From assembly GCA_014728295.1 (NCBI GenBank), contig WJLW01000005.1:1-64000 (forward strand): a DNA stretch of 64,000 nucleotides. Reading direction: 5' to 3'. Of the stretch, positions 28,891 to 37,894 are shown one piece after another (position 1 is the first letter of the stretch; each line of letters opens with the position of its first letter). This DNA is from Chitinivibrionales bacterium (GTDB taxonomy: Bacteria; Fibrobacterota; Chitinivibrionia; Chitinivibrionales; WJKA01). Position numbers and translations under genes: made by a program. The notes beneath the pieces were generated by a model. It was not told the origin of the DNA and did no database searches. It saw nothing but the letters and a program-made list of their open reading frames with translations.

Positions 28891-30210
28891 ATGCAAAGAA
28901 GAATCAGCATAGTTGCCTTTGCTGCAATTGCACTTTTCAGCAGCAGTACCGTCGCGGCCGACGGGAGCGCCGTCAATCTTGTTGACACGCTGTGGATTCT
29001 GATTGCCGCTTTCCTGGTTTTCTTCATGAATGCCGGATTCGCATTTGTCGAAACCGGGTTTTGCCGCGCCAAAAATGCAACCAATATTCTGGCCAAGAAT
29101 TTCAGCGTATTTGCTATTGCCGCCCTGGCCTTCTGGGCGCTTGGGTATGGCTTTATGTTTGGCGAAGGCGCCGGGCTGATCGGCATGAATTCGTTTTTAG
29201 TATCCGAGACCGCAAATAATCCTGCACCCAACATTCCGGTGTTTGCCTTTTTCTTTTTCCAGTTGGCATTCGCGGCAGCCGGCTGCTCCATAATTTCAGG
29301 GGCGGTTGCCGAGCGTATCAAATTCAATGCGTTTCTGATCTTCGGATCGATTATGGTCGCGATCATTTATCCGCTCGGCGGTCACTGGGTCTGGGGCGGC
29401 GGCTGGCTGGGAGAAATGGGATTTCATGATTTTGCCGGATCAACGGTCGTGCACTCCGTTGGTGGCTGGGCGGCGCTGGCAGGCGTTTTGCTGCTTGGCC
29501 CGCGTGTGGGAAAATACCGTGAAGACGGATCGTCAAAGGCGCTGGTTGGACATTCCATGCCGCTGGCCACACTGGGTGGATTTATTCTGTGGTTGGGGTG
29601 GTTTGGGTTCAATCCCGGCTCACAACTGGCCCTCGACGAAAACGTCCCCCGGATTGCCTTGACAACTGCGCTTAGTTCCTGTGCCGGGATCCTCAGCGCC
29701 ATGATCACCGCATGGATCGTGCTTGGCAAGCCCGATTTCTCCATGATTATTAACGGATGCCTTGCGGGGCTTGTTGCCATTACCGCTCCGTGCGCGGTGG
29801 CTTCGACAACCGGATCTGTGGCAATCGGCATTGTCGCCGGAGTACTGGTTGTGTTTGCGGTGCTGTTTTTCGATAAAATAAAAGTCGACGATCCTGTCGG
29901 TGCTCTGGCAGTTCATCTCATCAACGGTATTTGGGGAACGCTTGCGGTGGGCCTTTTCGCCGTACCAAAATATTTTGATGGAGCCGCAGGCCTTTTTTAT
30001 GGTGGCGGAGTCAAACTGCTGGGTGTTCAGTTTGTCGGTGTTCTGGCCATTGGCGCCACCGTTTTTGTGCTGTCGCTGATTTTCTGGTCGATACTCAAAG
30101 CTACGACCGGCATTCGCGTGTCCAAAGAAGAAGAAGTTGGCGGACTGGATATAGGCGAGATGGGAATGGAAGCATACAATGGATTCCAGATATTTACCAC
30201 CGAAGATTGA
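28891..30210 (+). CDS. amtB: Ammonium transporter AmtB (copy 2)
   Basis: FMNAGFAFVETGFCRAKNATNILAKN; DFAGSTVVHSVGGWAALAGVLLLG; EEEVGGLDIGEMGMEAYNGFQIF; SD GGGAGG upstream of ATG. Confidence 0.96.
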   Translation: MQRRISIVAFAAIALFSSSTVAADGSAVNLVDTLWILIAAFLVFFMNAGFAFVETGFCRAKNATNILAKNFSVFAIAALAFWALGYGFMFGEGAGLIGMNSFLVSETANNPAPNIPVFAFFFFQLAFAAAGCSIISGAVAERIKFNAFLIFGSIMVAIIYPLGGHWVWGGGWLGEMGFHDFAGSTVVHSVGGWAALAGVLLLGPRVGKYREDGSSKALVGHSMPLATLGGFILWLGWFGFNPGSQLALDENVPRIALTTALSSCAGILSAMITAWIVLGKPDFSMIINGCLAGLVAITAPCAVASTTGSVAIGIVAGVLVVFAVLFFDKIKVDDPVGALAVHLINGIWGTLAVGLFAVPKYFDGAAGLFYGGGVKLLGVQFVGVLAIGATVFVLSLIFWSILKATTGIRVSKEEEVGGLDIGEMGMEAYNGFQIFTTED

Positions 30211-30240
30211 TTGTTCGAATCTGTTTGAAAGGAAATAACT

Positions 30241-30582
30241 ATGAAAATGATCATTGCCATAATACAGCCGACAAAATTGCCCGATGTCAAACAATCGCTT
30301 TTTAATGCAAACGTCAAGAAAATGACGGTGACGAACGTTATCGGATGCGGTCAGCAGTCCGGCTACACCGAAAGCTATCGTGGCAGCGCCATAGAAGTGA
30401 ATCTGCTCAAAAAGGTCAGAATCGAGATCGCTGTGAATGAGGAATTTGTCAAACCGACACTGGATGCGATTATCAACGGCGCCCGTACGGGCAAAATCGG
30501 TGACGGGAAAATTTTTGTGCTTGACTTGCCGCAGTGCATTAGAATTCGAACCGGCGAAGAAGGCGCCGAAGCAATCGGCTAG
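30241..30582 (+). CDS. glnK: PII signal-transduction protein (copy 2)
   Basis: [20 protein letters not shown]...[32 protein letters not shown]...[24 protein letters not shown]. Confidence 0.96.
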   Translation: MKMIIAIIQPTKLPDVKQSLFNANVKKMTVTNVIGCGQQSGYTESYRGSAIEVNLLKKVRIEIAVNEEFVKPTLDAIINGARTGKIGDGKIFVLDLPQCIRIRTGEEGAEAIG

Positions 30583-30603
30583 CCGTCGTCGAAAACAATT
30601 TCC

Positions 30604-30642
30604 CGGCCCCGTCACCGATAGCACCGGCTGATGGGGCATTTT
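30604..30642 (+). terminator. Putative terminator hairpin after glnK copy 2
   Basis: GGCCCCGTCA...TGATGGGGC stem followed by ATTTTCC; modest U tract. Confidence 0.5.
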
Positions 30643-30650
30643 CCGTGTGC

Positions 30651-31742
30651 TCAGGAAAGCAGGGGAATAAGGTCATTGGTTGCTGCATGCCCCCCCAGAG
30701 CAGTGATCGTTTCCGCAGATACGCCCTGACGCTGCAACGGGGTAATTACATCGCGCGGCAAATCGGGTACATACGAAAGCAGGAAGTGCGAGCCGGCCTT
30801 GCCCTGAATGTCAATTCTGTCAAGCTCTGCCGGGAGCAGAATAGTATCACCTTCATGCGCAATGTGAGAGCCTTCACTGTTGTAAAATATGGTTATGGTT
30901 CCCCATAACATGGTAATTACCTGAAATGAATTTTTGATTGTCAGTGTGCAGTCGATGGTAGTCGGGAAGCTGTACTCTTCAAGCACAAAGTATCTGCATG
31001 CCACCCGATAGTGGTGGTGAACGCCGCTGAAATCCGTCGATATGACCGGTACGATTTTGTGTTGATCATGATAATCGGTGCGAGCGATCTCCAGGGAATC
31101 ATCAATATGCAGCTTTCGCCCCGGATCGTTGCGCCCCCAGTCGTAAATGCGCAGGGTAGTATCTGAAGATTGCTGAACTTCATATAAAACGGTATCACCC
31201 AATATCGCATGCACACTACCTGCTGGAATGAAAAGCACGTCACCCGCTGAGATCGGCAAGCAATTGAGAATTTCCTCCAAAGAGCTTCTCTTAATATGCT
31301 CGATGACGGTATCGGGCGTAACACCCTTGTTAAAGCCGACAATGATCTGAGCGCCTGGTGCGGCACTAACCACATACCAGCACTCCGTTTTGCCGAAATT
31401 TCCCCAGCCGCAAGCCCTGGCCTGCTCGTCGTTGGGATGAACCTGTACCGAGAGCTTGTCATGCGCATCTATAAATTTATACAGGAGCGGAAATCCATGT
31501 TCACACGGAGCTTCACCGCACAAATCCGCAGCATGTTTGTCGATGAATTGCTCGAGTGTCCAGCCCTGAAAGGGCGGCGTAGTGGCGACTGACATATCCC
31601 GGGCAAAGCCCGAAAGCTCCCAGGATTCGCCGATTAATCTGTTGTTGGGTATATCTTTGAAGAGCAGCTTTGCCAGATTTCTTCCGCCCCACACTTTTTC
31701 TTTATAAATAGACTTGAACTGTAGCGGATGAAGTGTCGTCAC
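30651..31742 (-). CDS. manA: Class I mannose-6-phosphate isomerase
   Basis: LQFKSIYKEKVWGGRNLAKLL, KFIDAHDKLSVQVHPNDEQA, GKTECWYVVSAAPGAQIIVGFNKG, DVLFIPAGSVHAI. Confidence 0.92.
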   Translation of the reverse strand: MTTLHPLQFKSIYKEKVWGGRNLAKLLFKDIPNNRLIGESWELSGFARDMSVATTPPFQGWTLEQFIDKHAADLCGEAPCEHGFPLLYKFIDAHDKLSVQVHPNDEQARACGWGNFGKTECWYVVSAAPGAQIIVGFNKGVTPDTVIEHIKRSSLEEILNCLPISAGDVLFIPAGSVHAILGDTVLYEVQQSSDTTLRIYDWGRNDPGRKLHIDDSLEIARTDYHDQHKIVPVISTDFSGVHHHYRVACRYFVLEEYSFPTTIDCTLTIKNSFQVITMLWGTITIFYNSEGSHIAHEGDTILLPAELDRIDIQGKAGSHFLLSYVPDLPRDVITPLQRQGVSAETITALGGHAATNDLIPLLS

Positions 31743-32104
31743 GGTTGAGTCTGTCCCTGCCTTTCCAAAATCTGATGTTTGAATTTTTCGTATGAATCAA
31801 ACAGATAACCGTCAAAGACGATATCAAATTTCAGAGTTTCAAATATATAGTTGACGTATTCATTTGACGAGATGATATAGATCGCGCCGTCGCTTTTCTT
31901 TACTTTGTTGAGATTATAAACCAGTGCGCCCACGCCGCCGCTGCAGATAAAGGTCACCTCGTTCAGGTCGAAAACAATATGATAGAATCCGTCATCAACG
32001 ATTTGATGAACCTCTTTGTCAAGCAACCGGGCATTTTCCCAGTCGACTCTACCGGCAACTTTGATAATTTTGAATTTGCTTTCCTGGGTGACGGCCAATT
32101 CCAT
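31739..32104 (-). CDS. STAS-domain protein (anti-sigma factor antagonist-like)
   Basis: MELAVTQESKFKIIKVAGRVDWENARLLDKEV...HIVFDLNEVTFICSGGVGALVYN; start after GGGAGGATCTT SD. Confidence 0.8.
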   Translation of the reverse strand: MELAVTQESKFKIIKVAGRVDWENARLLDKEVHQIVDDGFYHIVFDLNEVTFICSGGVGALVYNLNKVKKSDGAIYIISSNEYVNYIFETLKFDIVFDGYLFDSYEKFKHQILERQGQTQP

Positions 32105-32153
32105 AAGATCCTCCCTTGCGAGTAGTGATGCTTGTCCTGAAGCCCGGCAATCG

Positions 32154-32342
32154 TTACTTGGAAACGTCTTCATAATCTGCGTCATCGATATCTTCGTCTC
32201 GTGAGTCGAATCGCTGAACGCTTTTAGGGCTTTTGTCTTTTTTTTCGGCCTTGGTATCGGTCAAATTCAATCCCGAAAACAGAGATTTGAGTAACCAGTA
32301 AATCAGGCCGATGTACAGGAGCTTGAAGATTAATGATAACAT
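32154..32342 (-). CDS. Small membrane-anchored hypothetical protein (62 aa)
   Basis: MLSLIFKLLYIGLIYWLLKSLFSGLNL hydrophobic N-terminus with acidic tail, upstream of the STAS gene. Confidence 0.5.
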   Translation of the reverse strand: MLSLIFKLLYIGLIYWLLKSLFSGLNLTDTKAEKKDKSPKSVQRFDSRDEDIDDADYEDVSK

Positions 32343-32579
32343 TGTGGCACTATCTATTCAATATGGGAGGCGTATTTTTACAAGTGTTTGGTTCATAAGT
32401 GAATCGCACCGTTTTTTTTGCTTCCGGAGCATTTAATGGCGTATTTTAAACTTCCGGCATGAGCTTTCATATCGCTCACTGCGGTAAATAATACGCTAAC
32501 GAAATCGTATTCACTAGTTCGCATATTTCTATCGATAATTAACAAAAAAATACATAAATACCAGGAAAGGGTACCGAAA

Positions 32580-33569
32580 ATGTCTGCGGATATTGCACAA
32601 TTAAATGAGCGCATTGCTGAAGAGAGTAGCTTTGTTCCAGCGTTGAGAAGTGAATTGAGTAAAGTGATCGTCGGTCAGACCAGAATGGTTGAGCGCCTGA
32701 TAATCGGAATGTTGACAAAAGGACACATCCTGCTTGAAGGCGTTCCCGGGCTTGCCAAAACGCTGGCAGTTTCCACTTTGTCAAAGACCATCGATACCGA
32801 ATTCAAGCGTATACAATTTACACCCGACTTGCTTCCGGCGGACTTGATTGGTACAATGGTGTATAATCAGAAGACCAGCGAGTTTATCGCCAAAAAGGGG
32901 CCGATTTTCACCAACATCGTCCTGGCTGATGAAATAAACCGTGCGCCGGCAAAGGTACAGAGTGCACTTCTTGAAGCCATGCAGGAACGTCATGTTACTA
33001 TCAGCGATACCACGTATGATTTACCTCGCCCGTTTCTGGTGCTGGCAACTCAAAATCCAATCGAGCAGGAAGGAACCTATCCGCTGCCCGAAGCTCAGGT
33101 TGACCGCTTTATGCTGAAATTGAAGATTACCTATCCGAGCCGGGATGAAGAGCTGAGTATATTGCGCCGCATGGGAGCGGGTGAGATTCCCGAAGTCGGC
33201 AAAGTCGTTTCGGTCGAAAAGATCAATACTGCCGCACGAGTCGTCAATGAAATCTACATGGATCCGAAAGTCGAAGAATACATTGTTAACCTCGTTTTCG
33301 CTACCAGAGAGCCGGCACAGGCACATTTGAACGATCTGGAAGATCTGATTGAATATGGTGCTTCTCCCCGGGCAACCCTGTACCTGACGCGTGCGGCCCG
33401 TGCGCATGCATTTCTTAAAGGCAGAGGGTATGTAACCCCCGAAGACATCAAAGCCATTGCCATGGATGTCCTGCGCCACCGTGTCATTCTTTCCTACGAA
33501 GCCGAAGCGGAAAATATCACTCCTGAAGATGTAATTCAGAAAATTTTTGATGGGGTGGAAGTTCCCTGA
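32580..33569 (+). CDS. MoxR-family AAA+ ATPase
   Basis: GHILLEGVPGLAKTLAV, FTPDLLPADLIGT, VLADEINRAPAKVQSALLEAMQERHVT, ATQNPIEQEGTYPLPEAQVDRFM. Confidence 0.96.
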   Translation: MSADIAQLNERIAEESSFVPALRSELSKVIVGQTRMVERLIIGMLTKGHILLEGVPGLAKTLAVSTLSKTIDTEFKRIQFTPDLLPADLIGTMVYNQKTSEFIAKKGPIFTNIVLADEINRAPAKVQSALLEAMQERHVTISDTTYDLPRPFLVLATQNPIEQEGTYPLPEAQVDRFMLKLKITYPSRDEELSILRRMGAGEIPEVGKVVSVEKINTAARVVNEIYMDPKVEEYIVNLVFATREPAQAHLNDLEDLIEYGASPRATLYLTRAARAHAFLKGRGYVTPEDIKAIAMDVLRHRVILSYEAEAENITPEDVIQKIFDGVEVP

Positions 33570-33572
33570 GTT

Positions 33573-34625
33573 ATGCCGATGAACAATCACGATGAGCATT
33601 TTGACCATCGTCCTGTCGATGTTTGCATCTTCATGAGCTACTTGCTCGTCGTGCTTGGCGCATTCACCCTATATGCAGAAAAAATCATGGTATACGATGA
33701 GGAAAAGGGCATCATCTTCGTAGAAAAAGATGAAGTACAAGCGTATAAGAGCAAATCTTCCAGAGAAAAATCGGGTGCACCACCCGCAATACCCAAGCCG
33801 CCTGAGCCCGCAAACCGCAAACCCTCACGCAGGGCGCCTCCCGCAGCTCCCTCAAAATCCAGTCGCAAGGAAGATATACACGTTAACCGGAGCAAGGATC
33901 CTCCGCAGCTCTATTTCACATCCGGTCTGGAATACTTTAAAAACCAGGATTTTGAGAATGCGCTGAAAAATTTTATGTATGCAGACTCGGTACGTCCCCA
34001 ACCGGCTTATTCATTATGGGTCGGCAAGACGCTGCGCCGCATGGGTAAATATGAGCAAATGATGGTTACCATGAACAAAATTCATAACTCATATCCCGAA
34101 AGCGATGTCGCCGACGATGCATTATTTGAAATTGCATTCTACCATCAGACAACCGGCAATTATCAGAAAGCTCTGGATCTGTACAAAAAGCTGGCCGAGC
34201 AATTTCCCTTCGGACGCAGTTTTTCAAACAATGAGGAGTTTCGCGAGATTGCCAAGGAACAGCGCAAAAGTATGCGCGCCGAAATGATCACCGCACTCAA
34301 TATCCTCGGCTATAGCGGCGATGATCTTGCAGCGCAATACAAGGCTTTCCAGCGGGATAACAATCTTCCCATTACCGGCGCCGGCAATCAGGAGACCATA
34401 CGCGCAATTAAAGCCGCCCATAGCGACTTTCTCCAGAGAGAGGCCGACAGAGCCGCCCGCCAGCAGCAAATGAAAAAACATTCATTGTGGGGCATGATCA
34501 TCTCTGGTGTACTGGTAATAAATTTACTTATGATACTGTTTCAACGTACGGTAATCGCCGGTAAAAACAAACAACTGGCGTCGTTATCACAATTATTGCA
34601 CGATCTTGACAGTCAGGCATTATGA
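33573..34625 (+). CDS. TPR protein with peptidoglycan-binding-like segment and C-terminal TM helix
   Basis: LYFTSGLEYFKNQDFENALKNFMYADSVRPQPAYSLWVG TPR; LNILGYSGDDLAAQYKAFQRDNNLPITGAGNQETIRAIK resembles PG_binding_1; located between MoxR and DUF58. Confidence 0.75.
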   Translation: MPMNNHDEHFDHRPVDVCIFMSYLLVVLGAFTLYAEKIMVYDEEKGIIFVEKDEVQAYKSKSSREKSGAPPAIPKPPEPANRKPSRRAPPAAPSKSSRKEDIHVNRSKDPPQLYFTSGLEYFKNQDFENALKNFMYADSVRPQPAYSLWVGKTLRRMGKYEQMMVTMNKIHNSYPESDVADDALFEIAFYHQTTGNYQKALDLYKKLAEQFPFGRSFSNNEEFREIAKEQRKSMRAEMITALNILGYSGDDLAAQYKAFQRDNNLPITGAGNQETIRAIKAAHSDFLQREADRAARQQQMKKHSLWGMIISGVLVINLLMILFQRTVIAGKNKQLASLSQLLHDLDSQAL

Positions 34626-35500
34626 TTCCCAAAGAAATTATCCGCAAAGTACGCCAAATCGAAATAAAAACGCAGAATGTCGTTAACTCGATTCTCTCGG
34701 GTGAGTATCACAGTGCGTTCAAGGGGCAGGGCATGGAATTTTCCGAGGTGCGTTCCTATGTCGAAGGGGATGATGTACGCACAATTGACTGGAATGTCAC
34801 GGCCCGCACCGGCGAACCGCATGTCAAGAAATTCATTGAGGAACGTGAACTGACCGTCATGTTTCTGGTAGACGCGTCCGCTTCTGGGGATTTTGGCTCG
34901 GATGAAAAATTCAAATCGGAGATTGCCGTCGAATTGTGCGCTCTACTTGCATTCTCGGCAATAAAGAATAACGACCGCGTCGGGCTGGTGATCTTTACAT
35001 CCGAAATAGAAAAGTTTGTCCCCCCCAAAAAAGGCAAAAACCATGTGCTGCGCGTAATTCGGGAGTTGCTGTATTTCAAGCCGCACAAACGCGGTACCCA
35101 AATCGGGGAAGCTCTCAAATTTCTCAATCGGGTCCAGAAAAAATCCGCCGTCGTATTTGTCGTTTCCGATTTCCTCGATCGGAATTATGAATCACCGTTT
35201 CGAATAGCTTCAAAAAAGCACGACCTCATTGCCGTGACGCTGAGTGATCCACGCGAGAAGCACTTCTCCGAAAGCGGCCTGATCGAAGTCGAAGATCCCG
35301 AAACCGGAGAAGTAATCCTGATTGACTCCGGAAGCCGGCAGTTTAGAGCACGATATGCCGAATCGTTCGGCAAACGAGAACGTGAAGTGCATGCCTTCTT
35401 ACGCTCTGTCGGTATCGATGAGATCCCGGTGTCCACACATGAAGATTATGTCGAACCTTTGGTCAAATTCTTCAAGAAGCGTGAAAAAATAATGGCATGA
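34622..35500 (+). CDS. DUF58 domain protein
   Basis: VRQIEIKTQNVVNSILSGEYHSAFKGQGMEFSEVRSYVEGDDVRTIDWNVTARTGEPHVKKFIEERELTVMFLVDASAS. Confidence 0.95.
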   Translation: MIPKEIIRKVRQIEIKTQNVVNSILSGEYHSAFKGQGMEFSEVRSYVEGDDVRTIDWNVTARTGEPHVKKFIEERELTVMFLVDASASGDFGSDEKFKSEIAVELCALLAFSAIKNNDRVGLVIFTSEIEKFVPPKKGKNHVLRVIRELLYFKPHKRGTQIGEALKFLNRVQKKSAVVFVVSDFLDRNYESPFRIASKKHDLIAVTLSDPREKHFSESGLIEVEDPETGEVILIDSGSRQFRARYAESFGKREREVHAFLRSVGIDEIPVSTHEDYVEPLVKFFKKREKIMA

Positions 35501-35526
35501 CCATTCCTTCATCCAGCCAAACGTGC

Positions 35527-36729
35527 ATGAAAAAAATACTACAGCGACACATCGAAGAAATATATCCGTCAATCGTTGATATTCGCCGTCATATCCATTC
35601 TCGTCCCGAACTCTCCGGCGAGGAATTCGAAACGGCCGCACTGGTGCATGGCAAGCTCGCATCACTGGGATATTCGCCGAAATTTCACCTGCATAAGACC
35701 GGGGTCAGCGCTTCCCTGCGCCACGGAAAAGGCAAAACACTGGCATTGCGGGCGGATATGGACGCGCTTCCGCTTGATGAAAAAAACGACATCTCATTCA
35801 AATCTCAAAAAGCGGGCGTAATGCACGCCTGCGGTCATGACATGCACACTGCGGCCCTGCTGGGAGCGGCACAGGTCCTGTTTCGTATGCGGGAACACGT
35901 GCACGGGGAAGTTCGATTCCTGTTTCAGCCTTCCGAAGAAGTCGAGCCCGGAGGTGCGTTGGGTATGATCAAGGAAAAGGCCTTTCCGTCTCGTGTTGAT
36001 GCCGTTTTCGGTTTGCACGTCAACAGCGAGCATGTGACCGGTCAGGTTGGTCTTAAACCCGGAGATGATTGTACCGGTGTGCTGACCTTTGATGTCATTG
36101 TCAAAGGTAAAGGCGGGCACGGCGCCATGCCGGAAACAACCATTGATCCGATTGTTTGCGCTTCCTCTATGATCATGGAGCTACAAACATTGATCAGCCG
36201 GGAGTGTCCACCCTTTGAGCCGGCCGTGCTGACAATCGGGTCTTTTCATGCCGGTACCAAGCGCAATATCATTCCGGATGAAGCCCGGTTTTACGGGACG
36301 GTGCGCACCTTTTCTGGAGCGCTGCAAAAACAGTTGCGCAAACGTATCGTGGATGTGCTGGAAGCTGCCGCCAGGTCGTTCAGGGCAATTGTCGAGGTAT
36401 CATTTATCGATTCCTATCCGGCCGGATACAACGATCCACAACAAACCGAATTCGCCCGCCGGGCTCTGCAGCAATATCTGGGTGACGCAAATGTCAAACA
36501 GCGCCCGTTCCCGACCATGTTTGCTGAGGATTTTGCCTATTATCTGAAAAAGGCGCCGGGCTGCTATCTGCATCTGGGGGTCCGACCGCCCAAAGTCAAA
36601 AATATGCCCGGAATTCACAGTGCCTCATTTTTGCCGCAGGAAGAAGCCCTGAAAACGGCGATGATGACCCATTGTGCATTGGCGCTGGAATTTTTAAAGC
36701 AAGAGGAGCTTAGCTGTCCCGAGTATTGA
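35527..36729 (+). CDS. M20-family amidohydrolase (hippurate/N-acyl-amino acid hydrolase type)
   Basis: IRRHIHSRPELSGEEFETA, LRADMDALPL, MHACGHDMHTAALLGAAQVL, FQPSEEVEPGGALGMI, FAEDFAYYLKKAPGCYLHLG. Confidence 0.94.
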   Translation: MKKILQRHIEEIYPSIVDIRRHIHSRPELSGEEFETAALVHGKLASLGYSPKFHLHKTGVSASLRHGKGKTLALRADMDALPLDEKNDISFKSQKAGVMHACGHDMHTAALLGAAQVLFRMREHVHGEVRFLFQPSEEVEPGGALGMIKEKAFPSRVDAVFGLHVNSEHVTGQVGLKPGDDCTGVLTFDVIVKGKGGHGAMPETTIDPIVCASSMIMELQTLISRECPPFEPAVLTIGSFHAGTKRNIIPDEARFYGTVRTFSGALQKQLRKRIVDVLEAAARSFRAIVEVSFIDSYPAGYNDPQQTEFARRALQQYLGDANVKQRPFPTMFAEDFAYYLKKAPGCYLHLGVRPPKVKNMPGIHSASFLPQEEALKTAMMTHCALALEFLKQEELSCPEY

Positions 36730-37102
36730 GGTGGGAAATTGCTTCGTCTACGGACGGATAAATCGCTGCGCCGACAACGCGCGTCAGGCCGATAATCTCG
36801 AAAAGATGCCTGACTTCATCATCGGTTGCATCTGAAAAGACAATTGCCATTCGTCCCAGGTTATCCTCATTGCAAAGCTTCCAGCAGCGGGCCGTTGCGC
36901 CCAGGCCGTCGGATGAAATATAGGCGCAATCCGATAGGTCAAGTATCAGGCGAAAATTGTGTTGCCGCGCTTCTGCAAGATATGCTTTGAATGCTTCGGC
37001 CTGTCGTTTTTGAAATACCTTATCGGGAAATGATAGCACCGCAATGCCGTTTTTGACGGCAATAGTGATGGCGGAGCCTGCCGAATCTAAACTACCTGAC
37101 AT
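36710..37102 (-). CDS. STAS-domain protein
   Basis: ITIAVKNGIAVLSFPDKVF...LILDLSDCAYISSDGLGATARCWKLC; overlaps the upstream PTS gene by 11 bp. Confidence 0.7.
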   Translation of the reverse strand: MSGSLDSAGSAITIAVKNGIAVLSFPDKVFQKRQAEAFKAYLAEARQHNFRLILDLSDCAYISSDGLGATARCWKLCNEDNLGRMAIVFSDATDDEVRHLFEIIGLTRVVGAAIYPSVDEAISHLNTRDS

Positions 37103-37559
37103 ATTTGTCTTCCCCGTTGGTGATCGTCTTCAGAAATGCATCCTCATCAGGTGCGTTCAGCAATTGCGACCGCATTTCAACGTGAGCAAGCATTGCCGAA
37201 AGGGCCGAAAGCGTTTCGGCATGATCGGTTGCGGTATTGGTCGGTGACAACAGCAGAAACAGCAAGTGCACCGGCTCATCATCCATCGCCTCAAAATCTA
37301 TTCCCTGGCTGACCGTCGCGGCAACCATGTACAGTTTGTCAAGTCCGTCGATGCGGGCGTGCGGTATAGCAATGCCGAAGCCGATCCCGGTCGACATTTC
37401 CGCTTCACGCTCCAGCACCTTGCTTTTAATCTGCTCTGCCGGTTTGATATCATAGAGCGAGGAGCAATACTGCGCCATCTGGTTCAAGGCATCTTCTTTT
37501 GTTGAGGCATTCAGATTGAGCAAAATGGCATTTTTTGCCAGAATCTCAGAAATTTTCAC
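37092..37559 (-). CDS. PTS EIIA (fructose/PtsN-like) domain protein
   Basis: REAEMSTGIGFGIAIPHARIDGLDKLYMVAATVSQGIDFEAMDDEPVHLLFLLLSP. Confidence 0.93.
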   Translation of the reverse strand: MKISEILAKNAILLNLNASTKEDALNQMAQYCSSLYDIKPAEQIKSKVLEREAEMSTGIGFGIAIPHARIDGLDKLYMVAATVSQGIDFEAMDDEPVHLLFLLLSPTNTATDHAETLSALSAMLAHVEMRSQLLNAPDEDAFLKTITNGEDKYVR

Positions 37560-37592
37560 GAAACGAACCTTGATTAAGAACCGGATGCAGTG

Positions 37593-37820
37593 CTATTCTT
37601 TTTTTCCAGCAGGGTAGGGCCGCTTGCGGATGAAACCAAGTACATATCCAACAATAAGCACCATAATACCAATAATGGCGACCCACAGAGCTGTATTTCG
37701 AATGATCCCGGCTTGCCTGAAGTAAAAGGCAAATACCAGCAACCCGGCGTAGGTCAGAAGCCTTCCGATAATTTTGAGCCAGACAGCACGTCTGGTCAAC
37801 CAGTACAAGCCGTTAGTCAT
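37593..37820 (-). CDS. Small membrane protein (75 aa)
   Basis: Two hydrophobic segments (LKIIGRLLTYAGLLVFAFYF; TALWVAIIGIMVLIVGYVLGFI). Confidence 0.6.
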   Translation of the reverse strand: MTNGLYWLTRRAVWLKIIGRLLTYAGLLVFAFYFRQAGIIRNTALWVAIIGIMVLIVGYVLGFIRKRPYPAGKKE

Positions 37821-37894
37821 TATTATACCATTCTCCCCGGGAGAGGAAAGATCGTTTTGTCAGCCATGCTAAAAAATGGTTTTTTCCCGTTCAC

